DNA of 64,000 nucleotides, from positions 62,001 to 126,000 of the forward strand of contig JBAXKJ010000003.1 of the NCBI GenBank assembly GCA_037137375.1. The letters run 5' to 3'. The notes under the pieces are model-generated. The model was not told where the DNA came from and did no database searches. It saw only the letters and a program-made list of their open reading frames with translations. How positions within the stretch are numbered: position 1 is the first letter of the stretch; each line of letters begins with the position of its first letter. Shown here piece after piece: positions 45,601-52,447 of the stretch. Origin of the DNA: CAINVV01 sp037137375 (GTDB lineage Bacteria > Bacteroidota > Bacteroidia > Bacteroidales > Prolixibacteraceae). A program made the position numbers and the translations under genes.

Positions 45601-45933
45601 TTTATAGCCAATAAAAGAAAATTTCAGCACATCGCTGCCATTTGGCATATTGATCGAATAGTTTCCATCCATATCTGTTATGACTCCGGCGTTTGAACCT
45701 TTTGCAATAATGGTTACACCTGGAAGTGGTTCACCTTTTTCATCTGTTACCTTACCCGTTAACTTTTTCTGCTGTGATGTTTCTACCTGTGTTGGATTCG
45801 AACCATTCGCAAATCCGGTCTGAAAGGTTGAAAAGCTTAGCAGGAAAATTAGCAAAGCCAACATGCTGTTTTGCCGAAACCTCAGGATGCGCAACCTGTA
45901 TTGATAATCACATTTTCTTTCATTAATGTCCAT
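42616..45933 (-). CDS. susC: SusC/RagA family TonB-dependent transporter
   Basis: A 1105-residue outer-membrane beta-barrel importer. I take the ATG at 45933 (MDINERKCDYQYRL), since it leads straight to the signal helix (MLALLIFLLSFSTFQTGFAN); a longer frame upstream starts only with non-ATG codons. Domains in order: CarboxypepD_reg (LTGKVTDEKGEPLPGVTIIA), TonB-box/plug (VVVVGYGTQKKSHLTGSV, VRGFGSI, IEVLKDAASAAMYGSRASG), then the barrel, ending FTLGIDVNF. It heads the second glycan locus and imports oligosaccharides with energy from TonB. Confidence 0.96.
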   Translation of the reverse strand: MDINERKCDYQYRLRILRFRQNSMLALLIFLLSFSTFQTGFANGSNPTQVETSQQKKLTGKVTDEKGEPLPGVTIIAKGSNAGVITDMDGNYSINMPNGSDVLKFSFIGYKVNEIKVGSRSVVNAVLAEDVKNIDEVVVVGYGTQKKSHLTGSVASLKTEGLDEIPVSDVSQALQGKMAGVTVQQTDPMAGQSAEIRVRGFGSISAAVQPLVVVDGFPIPDGLSSVSMGNVESIEVLKDAASAAMYGSRASGGVILVTTKSGNSTKPKYNFKMYAGPKTALKLPTILNNDQYVQLQYDEAAMRMQDPKVDGTTATMKFNLSTDADKAAWLMTHYYIDQPTDWIKEVMRDQGAVQNYQISATGGNKDIKYFISGNYYKDQGIAKYNNFDKFNFLAKVDMNLSKKVTIGFNLSPTYSKQTVPAVGISEVSRSSSWLPVRHNAATAALTGKIEGDYAMAGDFSAVNLSGIGLDGTTWDIPSASLSGSSAQNPTSINERTHIQTDDYKLQSNAYITVNIIPGLQFKTTGGAYADYKEYNMEQKTSASKSGNPNTLTRQLTLHTEMLTENMLNYNKKFGLNEFSGVLGFTYQKTNNKTNQIVGTNFPNDDMLSFNLASALILDSPAANGTTSFYYSEALISYIGRLTYAYNGKYLLSASLRADGSSKFAEGNKWGTFPAASLGWRASEEKFLKKYDWLSNLKLRASYGLTGNNNIPQYSYLNGLNTSNYVTGSGNGSLVPGMAASDAFIGNPNITWEQTQEENFGIDLGLFKSRINLTVEYYTANTIQLLLQQPSMYIIGHQTFWNNIGKVNNKGLEIELSTTNINSGGFTWKTTANFATNKNTLLSYGDKTYQDNFGERSEVYRAIVGQPAIQYFGYKSDGVWKTFEEVAAAKTVTDPSGKAFVYTKFPPLAGGLKVVNTNGDNAINPDDRVVLGTPFPDFTWGMTNTFSYKGFDFSFLIQGVQGGKIIDGNMNYNETLRTVAAYLANRWVSPSFPGDGKTTFDKTTSGGDLELTDYVMQDASYIAFRDFTLGYQVPARIAKSLKLGSVRAYCTATNLFYIMGTDYKGVNPEARFTTGPYSKAFPLVAGYQRGTYPLTKAFTLGIDVNF

Positions 45934-46190
45934 AATTGATATTGTTGGTTTAAAGTTTAATTTTATTTCAGCTGAGTATTCGTTCAATTTAAAAGTCACT
46001 AAAATTATCCGACATTCAGGACTATTTCTGTTAATTTTCATTCAAATTATTGAAGAATCAATTCAAAATTGAACTATTCATTCTTTCATGACAGAAAAAT
46101 GAAAATATCAATATAGGAACATGATTGCAATTGAATGTTATCTGCATAGGAATTTTGCCCAGCGGATAAAGCTAAATACTAATTCTATGG

Positions 46191-46361
46191 TTAATCGGCT
46201 TTCCGGGTGATTTCTGGGATCAGAGCTTCGGTTATTGGCTCCTCAGAGTGGATTTTCTCACCGATCCGGATCGGAACACTAACTTCAGCCGGATCATTAT
46301 ATAAAGTAATGCTACCTCCTGTTAATTCGGTAAAACAAAAAGTGCGGGAATCCAAAATCAT
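46191..46361 (-). CDS. Possible small protein, 56 residues
   Basis: An ATG-started frame of 56 codons ending TAA. The product is acidic, without hydrophobic segments, and its composition (LTGGSITLYNDPAEV, IRIGEKIHSEEPITEA) looks protein-like. I do not recognise it and no ribosome-binding site is evident. It may equally be a gene remnant or chance. Confidence 0.3.
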   Translation of the reverse strand: MILDSRTFCFTELTGGSITLYNDPAEVSVPIRIGEKIHSEEPITEALIPEITRKAD

Positions 46362-46366
46362 TTTGT

Positions 46367-46374
46367 TAGCTTTG
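46367..46374 (+). promoter_or_regulatory. Probable -7 element (TAGCTTTG) for the CarboxypepD gene
   Basis: TAGCTTTG matches the TAnnTTTG consensus and lies 55 nt upstream of the ATG at 46429. No clear -33 element. Confidence 0.42.
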
Positions 46375-46428
46375 ATAATAGATATAAGAAGCCTTTCCTG
46401 ATAGTTGCCGTAAAAATGTTTATATGCA

Positions 46429-47544
46429 ATGAAAAACCAAATGGACCTTACTAAATCCGATCAATTAAATATTTACAGTTCTGATATTTACTACGGAATT
46501 GATCTTCATTCAGGAATTAAGTTTATACTCTTTCTGGCAATTATCTGTTTCAATTCAAATTGCTATTCTCAGCTCATCAGAGGTACCGTTTTCGACAAAA
46601 ATACTTCGGAAGTTATCCCTTTTGCTGCAGTCTATTTCAGCGGAACAACCATGGGAACTACCTCGAATGAGAAAGGTTACTTTGAATTAAGTTTACCAAA
46701 AGACTTAGCAAATCCATTAATAGTGAGCTCTGTAGGTTACTATTCAGAAACACTAACAAACTTTGCATCCAGCGAAAACCTCTCAATTTATTTGGAACCC
46801 AAGACTTATAATCTGACAGATGTCGAAGTCACGGCTAATGAAAGCAGGAATATCAGGAAAAAGTATTTCCCGGTATTCCGGATGGAATTTCTTGGCAAGA
46901 GCCTAAGCCCTAAGCTCTGCAGGATCATCAACGAAGGCGATATTATGCTGCAATTCGATCGGAATACCAAGATGTTGAAAGCTTTTGCCAGGCGTCCAAT
47001 TCAGATTCAAAATGATCGTCTGGGATACAATGTCAGCTACTTTCTAGATCTTTTCGAGTATAATACCAACACACATTCCATGGTTTTGATCGGGAATTAT
47101 AAATTCACTCCAATTACCTCCGGAGATATTGTTCAGCAAGAAAATATTGAGAAAAATCGAACCACGGCATATTTAGGATCCAGGATGCACTTTTTCAGAT
47201 CATTATGGGATGATAGTTTCAAAGCATCAGGCTTTAAGGTCCTGGATTCAAGAGGCAATATCCTCTCCATTAATGATTTAGTAATATTGACAATGACCCC
47301 CAAAGGCACAATACAGCAAAAGTATCTTGTTGGCAAAAGTTCATTAGTGGTATATTATGGTGGGTTTACCAGAAAAAGTTTGATCATTCTTAAAAAGGAT
47401 CACGTTACTTTTGAAAGTGATGGTCATTTTGATCCCTTAGGGGTCGAATGGGATGGTTATTTGGGCAACAAGCGCATTTCTGATCTGTTGCCGTATGAAT
47501 ATATTTATGAGGATAAATCACACCAGCCAAAAAAGACTGATTGA
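46429..47544 (+). CDS. CarboxypepD_reg-like domain protein, exported
   Basis: A 371-residue protein with an unusually long N-terminal tail before a signal helix (IKFILFLAIICFNSNCYSQ, about residues 30-48). Residues 50-120 are a carboxypeptidase-regulatory-like beta-sandwich (IRGTVFDKNTSEVIPFAAVY, GYFELSLP), as in the N-terminal domain of SusC-type receptors. The rest is beta-rich and unassigned, with no barrel or plug. Similar stand-alone proteins occur widely in Bacteroidota, often envelope-associated. It diverges from susC, with 495 nt between. Confidence 0.78.
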   Translation: MKNQMDLTKSDQLNIYSSDIYYGIDLHSGIKFILFLAIICFNSNCYSQLIRGTVFDKNTSEVIPFAAVYFSGTTMGTTSNEKGYFELSLPKDLANPLIVSSVGYYSETLTNFASSENLSIYLEPKTYNLTDVEVTANESRNIRKKYFPVFRMEFLGKSLSPKLCRIINEGDIMLQFDRNTKMLKAFARRPIQIQNDRLGYNVSYFLDLFEYNTNTHSMVLIGNYKFTPITSGDIVQQENIEKNRTTAYLGSRMHFFRSLWDDSFKASGFKVLDSRGNILSINDLVILTMTPKGTIQQKYLVGKSSLVVYYGGFTRKSLIILKKDHVTFESDGHFDPLGVEWDGYLGNKRISDLLPYEYIYEDKSHQPKKTD

Positions 47545-47563
47545 GATCCTAACCAAAAAACTC

Positions 47564-47599
47564 AAAAAAAAACACCTACGTCCTTTCGGCGTAAGTGCT
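47564..47599 (-). terminator. Intrinsic terminator after tRNA-Lys
   Basis: On the - strand, CACTTACG pairs with CGTAGGTG (one wobble) around a GAAA-containing loop, followed by nine T. It lies 11 nt past the tRNA 3' end. Confidence 0.75.
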
Positions 47600-47610
47600 T
47601 GATTGTCAAG

Positions 47611-47683
47611 TGACCCCGGTGGGATTCGAACCCACGACCCATTGATTAAGAGTCAATTGCTCTACCAGCTGAGCTACGGAGTC
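47611..47683 (-). tRNA. tRNA-Lys (CTT)
   Basis: A 73-nt cloverleaf: acceptor stem GACTCCG/CGGGGTC with one G-T pair and discriminator A, D arm GCTC/GAGC, anticodon stem ATTGA/TCAAT with loop CTCTTAA giving anticodon CTT, and T arm GTGGG/CCCAC around TTCGAAT. No CCA is encoded. The anticodon reads AAG codons. Confidence 0.95.
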
Positions 47684-47763
47684 ATTTTTATCGAGGTGCA
47701 AATCTACAATAAAAATCGATAGTGCCTAGATTTTAGTGCACAGATATGCAGAAAAATCTACGA

Positions 47764-48129
47764 TCAGATGCCAAGTATAATTTTTGGACTAACATCCAGT
47801 TTGACACATATTTCACGGGCAACTTTTAAAGTTGGTTCACTTTTTCCGGTCAGGTATTCGCTCACGCGGGAAGGACTCACACCGATAATTTCGGATAATT
47901 TTGCTTGTGTAAGCTCCCTTTCATACATTTTCAGCTTTAAAACTTCTGCTAGCGAAGGAGTCATAATTGGATAATGAGCTTCGTCATAATCGGCAACCAA
48001 ATTCGATAGTAATTCCAATTCTACCAGGTTCTTATCATATAAAGGAGTTTCTTCTTTTACCAATGGCAAAAGTTCCTCTATCCTTTCCATTGAGGCATTA
48101 TATTGCCTTTCATTTTCAATTTTTGTCAT
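47764..48129 (-). CDS. higA: HigA-type XRE antitoxin with long N-terminus
   Basis: A 121-residue helix-turn-helix protein. The HTH covers about residues 65-115 (LKLKMYERELTQAKLSEIIG, SPSRVSEYLTGKSEPTLKVA). The first 55 residues form a helical region ahead of the DNA-binding domain, as in HigA antitoxins related to the YgjM family. It should neutralise the HigB encoded 3 nt upstream and repress their shared promoter. This pair is not closely related to the one at 21620. Confidence 0.87.
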   Translation of the reverse strand: MTKIENERQYNASMERIEELLPLVKEETPLYDKNLVELELLSNLVADYDEAHYPIMTPSLAEVLKLKMYERELTQAKLSEIIGVSPSRVSEYLTGKSEPTLKVAREICVKLDVSPKIILGI

Positions 48130-48132
48130 TGC

Positions 48133-48426
48133 TTAAATATTTATGCAATCAATTTTATTGTACTCATTATGATTACCGATAAAGCGGATGTAAACCATCT
48201 TTATTTGAAATTTTATCACCACAACCAAACGGTATTCATTGCCTTTTAAATTAAACACATAGTGCTGGTTCCCCACATGGTCGACACTGTTGAAATCTTT
48301 CTTTATATCAGCGAAAAATTGCCAGTCAGCACAACTCGTTTTTGTGTACCAATTCTCAATAGCGGTCATTGAATCAGGTCTTCCTGAGTAAAATTTCACC
48401 AGCGTCCGGTGTGCAATTACCCTCAT
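48133..48426 (-). CDS. higB: HigB-family mRNA interferase toxin
   Basis: A 97-residue toxin of the HigB_toxin type (distinct from the Gp49-like toxin at 21620). The core reads YVFNLKGNEYRLVVVIKF and MVYIRFIGNHNEYNKID; the Arg and the His near the end are those expected to contact RNA. It would cleave translated mRNA when antitoxin is lost. The toxin gene is first and the antitoxin gene follows 3 nt later. Confidence 0.9.
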   Translation of the reverse strand: MRVIAHRTLVKFYSGRPDSMTAIENWYTKTSCADWQFFADIKKDFNSVDHVGNQHYVFNLKGNEYRLVVVIKFQIKMVYIRFIGNHNEYNKIDCINI

Positions 48427-48446
48427 ATGTTCTATTTAATATTTAT

Positions 48447-48486
48447 CAAAGCTAATCACATATTTCGGAATACAAAATAATATTCC
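48447..48486 (-). promoter_or_regulatory. Second higBA promoter with inverted-repeat operator
   Basis: On the - strand, TTTG (48473-48476) and TAGCTTTG (48447-48454) form a -33/-7 pair with an 18-nt spacer, 21 nt from the ATG. The inverted repeat GGAATA-N8-TATTCC (48467-48486) straddles the -33 box, a natural site for antitoxin repression. Confidence 0.72.
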
Positions 48487-48498
48487 AAATAATAAAAT

Positions 48499-50109
48499 TT
48501 AAACTTTCAGGGTACTGATAAATTTTGGAGGTTTCCTGTTTTTTGAGATCTGCTCATATGCATAGCCAATAGAGATGATGGACGATTCCTGAAAGGCCTG
48601 ACCAATAAAGCAAAGCCCAAGCGGCAGATCCTGAACGAATCCCATCGGTACGGTGATGGATGGATAACCGGTAATAGCGGCAGGGGTGTAGGCTCCGTAA
48701 CCAGTCCAGAAATCTCCGTTGACGACGTCATTGCACCAGGGGGTTCCGGTCGCAGGACCACACAATGCATCCAGATCTTTGGAGGCAAACAACTGGTCGA
48801 TATAGACTTTCAGGCCGGAAAGCTTTTCGTGTGCAGCAGTATATTCCTTGCTATCAAGCGAACCCTTTAATTCCGAGCTTTCGAGGATTTCTTGCTTGAA
48901 AAACGGCATCAGTGCAGGCTCAAACTTTTTGTCAAACTCAATTAATTCCTTCAAAGATTTTACCTTTCCATTAGCCTTTGCGAGATATTTGTTGAGTCCA
49001 TCCTTGAATTCGAATTCCATGATCTCCAATTCAGCCTTTCCAAATGTGCCTGTCTTATCCATAAATTCGACTTCCACAATGGTTGCCCCAGCTTGCTCCA
49101 TCTGCATCAAAGCCTGTTTCAGAATACTGTCAATTCCTTCGTGGTGCTTCAGAAAACTTTTTTCCACACCGATTCTCTTGCCTTTCAATCCGTTGGGATC
49201 GAGTGCTTTTGTGTAATCAAGTAGCCCTCCCTTATTCCTGACGGAGGATTCATCTGCAGGATCAACCGCAGCCATGAAATTCAGCAGAAGCGCGGCATCG
49301 GAGACTGTCCTGGCCAATGGACCCGCCGTATCCTGCGATTTTGAGATGGGAATGATGCCCGAGCGGCTAACCAGTCCGATGGTAGGCTTGATGCCTACTA
49401 CGCCATTCATGGAGGCAGGACAGGAGATTGAACCGTCCGTTTCCGTACCAACAGCTACGGCACAAAGATTGGCCGAAACGGCCGCCCCGGAGCCTGAGCT
49501 TGATCCGCATGGAGAACGATCCAGGATATAGGGGTTCTTCGTCTGTCCACCGCGACTACTCCAGCCACTGGCCGAACGGGTAGACCGGAAATTGGCCCAT
49601 TCGCTGAGATTGGTTTTACCCAACAATACGACCCCGGCTTCCCTGAGCTTTTTCAACAAGAAGGCGTCTTCTTTGGCTATGTTTCCGGCCAGCGCCAGCG
49701 ATCCGGCAGTGGTCTGCATCTTGTCCCCGCTGTCAATATTATCCTTGATCAGGATTGGAATACCGTGTAGCGGTCCGCGGAGTTTTCCCTCTTTCCGCTC
49801 CTGATCCATTTTTTCCGCCATTGCGAGCGCATCCGGATTTATTTCAATCACCGAATTAAGAGTGGGCCCAAATTTATCTATCTCCTGAATCCGATTCAGA
49901 TAGATTCCAGCCATTGCCACGTAGGTCAGATGGCCGGCTTTAACTTTTTCCTGCAACTGCAGGATGGTTAGTTCATCGAGATTTGGCACCTCGGAAACGG
50001 TTTTCTTTTCTGACTTTGCCTTAGGATTTTGTTGACAATTTAATAGGGAAAAGGAGGCCAGGGAAATTCCTGCCAGGAGACCCTTTTGAACAAAATTTCT
50101 TCGTTTCAT
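48499..50109 (-). CDS. Exported amidase (amidase signature family)
   Basis: A 536-residue amidase-signature hydrolase. The Ser-cisSer-Lys triad is visible: Lys122 (LIKDNIDSG), Ser203 (CGSSSGSGAA) and Ser227 (TETDGSISCPAS). The N-terminus has a twin-arginine-like start (MKRRNFVQKG) and a lipobox-like SLLNC (Cys25), so it is exported, perhaps as a lipoprotein. Similar secreted amidases act on small amides or peptide amides; the substrate is unknown. The next gene downstream in the operon sense lies beyond a TA module, and an enolase-superfamily gene ends 15 nt upstream. Confidence 0.92.
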   Translation of the reverse strand: MKRRNFVQKGLLAGISLASFSLLNCQQNPKAKSEKKTVSEVPNLDELTILQLQEKVKAGHLTYVAMAGIYLNRIQEIDKFGPTLNSVIEINPDALAMAEKMDQERKEGKLRGPLHGIPILIKDNIDSGDKMQTTAGSLALAGNIAKEDAFLLKKLREAGVVLLGKTNLSEWANFRSTRSASGWSSRGGQTKNPYILDRSPCGSSSGSGAAVSANLCAVAVGTETDGSISCPASMNGVVGIKPTIGLVSRSGIIPISKSQDTAGPLARTVSDAALLLNFMAAVDPADESSVRNKGGLLDYTKALDPNGLKGKRIGVEKSFLKHHEGIDSILKQALMQMEQAGATIVEVEFMDKTGTFGKAELEIMEFEFKDGLNKYLAKANGKVKSLKELIEFDKKFEPALMPFFKQEILESSELKGSLDSKEYTAAHEKLSGLKVYIDQLFASKDLDALCGPATGTPWCNDVVNGDFWTGYGAYTPAAITGYPSITVPMGFVQDLPLGLCFIGQAFQESSIISIGYAYEQISKNRKPPKFISTLKV

Positions 50110-50124
50110 GCTGTATGATTTTTA

Positions 50125-51381
50125 TTAAACCACAACGCTATATTTTTTAAGATAATCAGGATCGATAACAACCCCGGAACCCGGACCAGTCGGTACTTTG
50201 ATGACGCCGTCATCAATTTTAAGGGAGGAGGTCTTACATTCAACCGGAATCTTGCTGTTTCCTTTGAACTCGTGGAAGGGTCCGGCATTCGGAAGGGTCG
50301 AAACGAAGTGCATCATATACATATAGCCCATGCCATCCGATATATGAGGAGTGCACGGTTTACCCAAAGCCGCTGCCATTCGTGCAACCCTTGTGGAACG
50401 GATCATTCCGCCAAAATAATAGACATCCGGCTGAACGATCTGAAGCGCATCATGGGCGATCAACCATCTGAAATTGTGCATACTGGCTTCCTGCTCTCCT
50501 CCCGCAATTGGAATGGTCAAAGCATCGGCAACCTGTTTGGTCTCCTCATACCAATCGAAAGGCACCGGCTCCTCATAATGTTCGTATTTATATTCCTGCA
50601 ACAATTTCCCAATTCGAATCGCCTCAGCAGCATCATACGACCCATTCGAATCGGCAAAGAGATGCATCTCATCACCGAAGATTTTTCTCACCAGCGGAAT
50701 CAACTTTTCGGATCTCCCTACCGGGAATTCGGGATGGCTCATTCGTCCGCCGACTTTAAATTTCAGCGCTTTGGTTTTCGAAGCGGAAATTTCCTTCTGA
50801 AGGTGCCGGAGTACTTCTTCTCCTTCAATATCCCGTTCACTATTAGCCTGGTAAAAAGCTACCGTCGGATGGTGGATCTCTCCAATCAGCTGCCCCAGAG
50901 ATTTGTTGGCAATCTTTCCCAGCATATCCAGGATGGCAAACTCGATAGTGGCAACCGGTACCCAGAGAGCATAACTCTGAAATTTGTAGTTGCTCTGGTA
51001 GACATAGGCCTCCTCGAGTAGGGCTTCCAGGTTACGGGCATCTTTTCCGATAAAGTAGGGTTGAAGTCGGTTCAAAAATACTGGATAAAAGGTTTTCATC
51101 GGACCGTCGTTGGCAAACGACCATCCTTCTGCACCATCCTTCGATCGGACCCTGCACAGGAAGCTGTCTTTGAACCGAAGTAATTCAAGGGTTTCAATGA
51201 TAACCGGAGAGGTTAACAACTCCTTTTTTAAAACTGGCTTTTTAAGTACTTCATCCAGTTTGGCATAAGTAGAATCGATAGCAGCATTGGAAGCCATTCC
51301 AAGTGCAGAGCCGGGTAAAGCAGCCGCCAGTCCGCCGGTCAAGGAAGCCGCAATAAATTTTCTTCGATTAGTGTATTTCAT
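50125..51381 (-). CDS. Enolase superfamily protein (mandelate racemase/MLE-like), Tat-exported
   Basis: A 418-residue TIM-barrel enolase-superfamily enzyme with a Tat signal (NRRKFIAASLTGG, residues 5-17). Metal ligands are Asp244 (LFADSNGSY), Glu270 (YEEPVP) and Glu296 (AGGEQE), at the 26-residue spacing of mandelate racemase. The KFK base pair (Lys207, Lys209) and the Asp319/His346 dyad (QPDVYY, PHISDG) are present. It should abstract the alpha-proton of a carboxylate, as a racemase or acid-sugar dehydratase. Export of this family is unusual. It is followed by the amidase gene after 15 nt. Confidence 0.9.
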   Translation of the reverse strand: MKYTNRRKFIAASLTGGLAAALPGSALGMASNAAIDSTYAKLDEVLKKPVLKKELLTSPVIIETLELLRFKDSFLCRVRSKDGAEGWSFANDGPMKTFYPVFLNRLQPYFIGKDARNLEALLEEAYVYQSNYKFQSYALWVPVATIEFAILDMLGKIANKSLGQLIGEIHHPTVAFYQANSERDIEGEEVLRHLQKEISASKTKALKFKVGGRMSHPEFPVGRSEKLIPLVRKIFGDEMHLFADSNGSYDAAEAIRIGKLLQEYKYEHYEEPVPFDWYEETKQVADALTIPIAGGEQEASMHNFRWLIAHDALQIVQPDVYYFGGMIRSTRVARMAAALGKPCTPHISDGMGYMYMMHFVSTLPNAGPFHEFKGNSKIPVECKTSSLKIDDGVIKVPTGPGSGVVIDPDYLKKYSVVV

Positions 51382-51395
51382 GTTTTTTGTGTTTG

Positions 51396-52240
51396 TTATT
51401 GCTTGGTCAATGCATCATTTTTCCGTTTTAGTTCCAATTGTTTAGCATTGAGATTTGTAACAATTTTCTTCCCTGTTTTCTTCTCAATCTCCTTACGGGT
51501 ATTGCCTGCAATTGTGCCGCCTTGTTTGGCGATATTTCGGTTTTCGGGAAATGTTTTTGGTTTTTTCTCCTTTGATATTTCGGTAGTTGTGGCTTCGGCA
51601 AGATATTGAGTACCAATTCAAGGTTGGTCATGTGATCGCGCAGATTTTCTTTTTTCAGGTCTTTAAATTTCTTGTATTGTTTGGTTGAAAATCCGCTCCA
51701 TGAATGGGTAATTTCATCTGTAAGAATGGCAAATTCCTGACCTTTTTGTACGCCACGGTTTTCCCATTCATCAGTCAATTCTTTGCGTATTTCAATGCTT
51801 TTGAGTCGTTGGTTTATCCATTCTTTTGAGTAACCTTTGTGAAAGTAGGTTTCCATTAAACGATCTATGCCAATTTCCGGGTCTTCAATTTCATCAATCC
51901 GTTCGCGGGCAACTTTTGCAATCCACAACTTAAATGGTTCGGCTTTAGGCGATGGAATGCTCTGTATTAAGCGAAATAGTTGTTCTGTATCAGCCACGTC
52001 TGTTTTCCTCATTTTACCATCGGCAGCAACCATCTTCAAACCGTGACAATTCGTCACGGTTTCATTTCCTTCTTCTTTCAGTCTCTGTTTTAATTTACGC
52101 CAATATGCTTGTGGGTCGATGCTTTCAGAAAGAACTCCCGCTACATCAACAATTGAAAAATACCACTTCTCTTTTTCTTCATCCCATGTAGAGCGAATTT
52201 GTTTCTGCTCAAATAACTTGATGCTAGTTTCCTTATTCAT
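51396..52240 (-). pseudogene. Bro-N domain protein gene with a frameshift
   Basis: The N-terminal part is a Bro-N/antirepressor-type domain (residues 1-115, WYFSIVDVAGVLSESIDPQAYW), followed by a conserved helical region (TYFHKGYSKEWINQRLKSIEIR). After MTNLELVLN (near 51603) the reading frame becomes basic and odd, with a stop at 51428. Adding one base restores a better continuation (LAEATTTEISKEKKPKTFPE, then IAKQGGTIAGNTRKEIE), ending at 51396. I infer a one-base deletion or sequencing error. Bro-N proteins are phage-like regulators that also occur as single chromosomal genes. A role in DNA or phage regulation is only inferred. Confidence 0.78.
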
Positions 52241-52447
52241 TTATTTACTTAATATTTCAATAAGTTTCAATTTTAAACCCTTTAATTCGATGGTTTAAAA
52301 ATGTATTGCATGGGATGTTGAATTTGCCAACCGACTTAATTAACCTTCCTTTTTTCTCTATCCAAACTACTGTAAATTTAACTGTTTTTGTCCAAAAAAG
52401 AGTATAGCGATTTTGGTTATCCTCGAAGGCAGTATTCAATATTAATT

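Larger units (their letters stand above)
45934..46428. other. 495-nt divergent region between susC and a CarboxypepD gene
   Basis: This stretch must hold the susC promoter, but I see no TAnnTTTG box on the - strand. It holds an AT-rich inverted repeat (TCAATT/AATTGA, 46058-46072), a 56-codon - strand reading frame (46191-46361), the perfect palindrome CCGATCCGGATCGG (46261-46274) and a + strand -7 box (46367-46374). Confidence 0.6.

Noticed and set aside
46207..46401. A 64-codon + strand frame in the susC divergent region
   Set aside because: The opposite-strand frame (46191-46361) looks more protein-like, and this one overlaps the likely promoter of the next gene.
47611..48486. Integration site at tRNA-Lys carrying the TA module
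   Set aside because: The module lies on the 5' side of the tRNA, and I see no direct repeat of the tRNA end or integrase gene.
52257..52439. A 60-codon - strand frame before the ccoI stop
   Set aside because: It starts with TTG, has no ribosome-binding site and no recognisable features.
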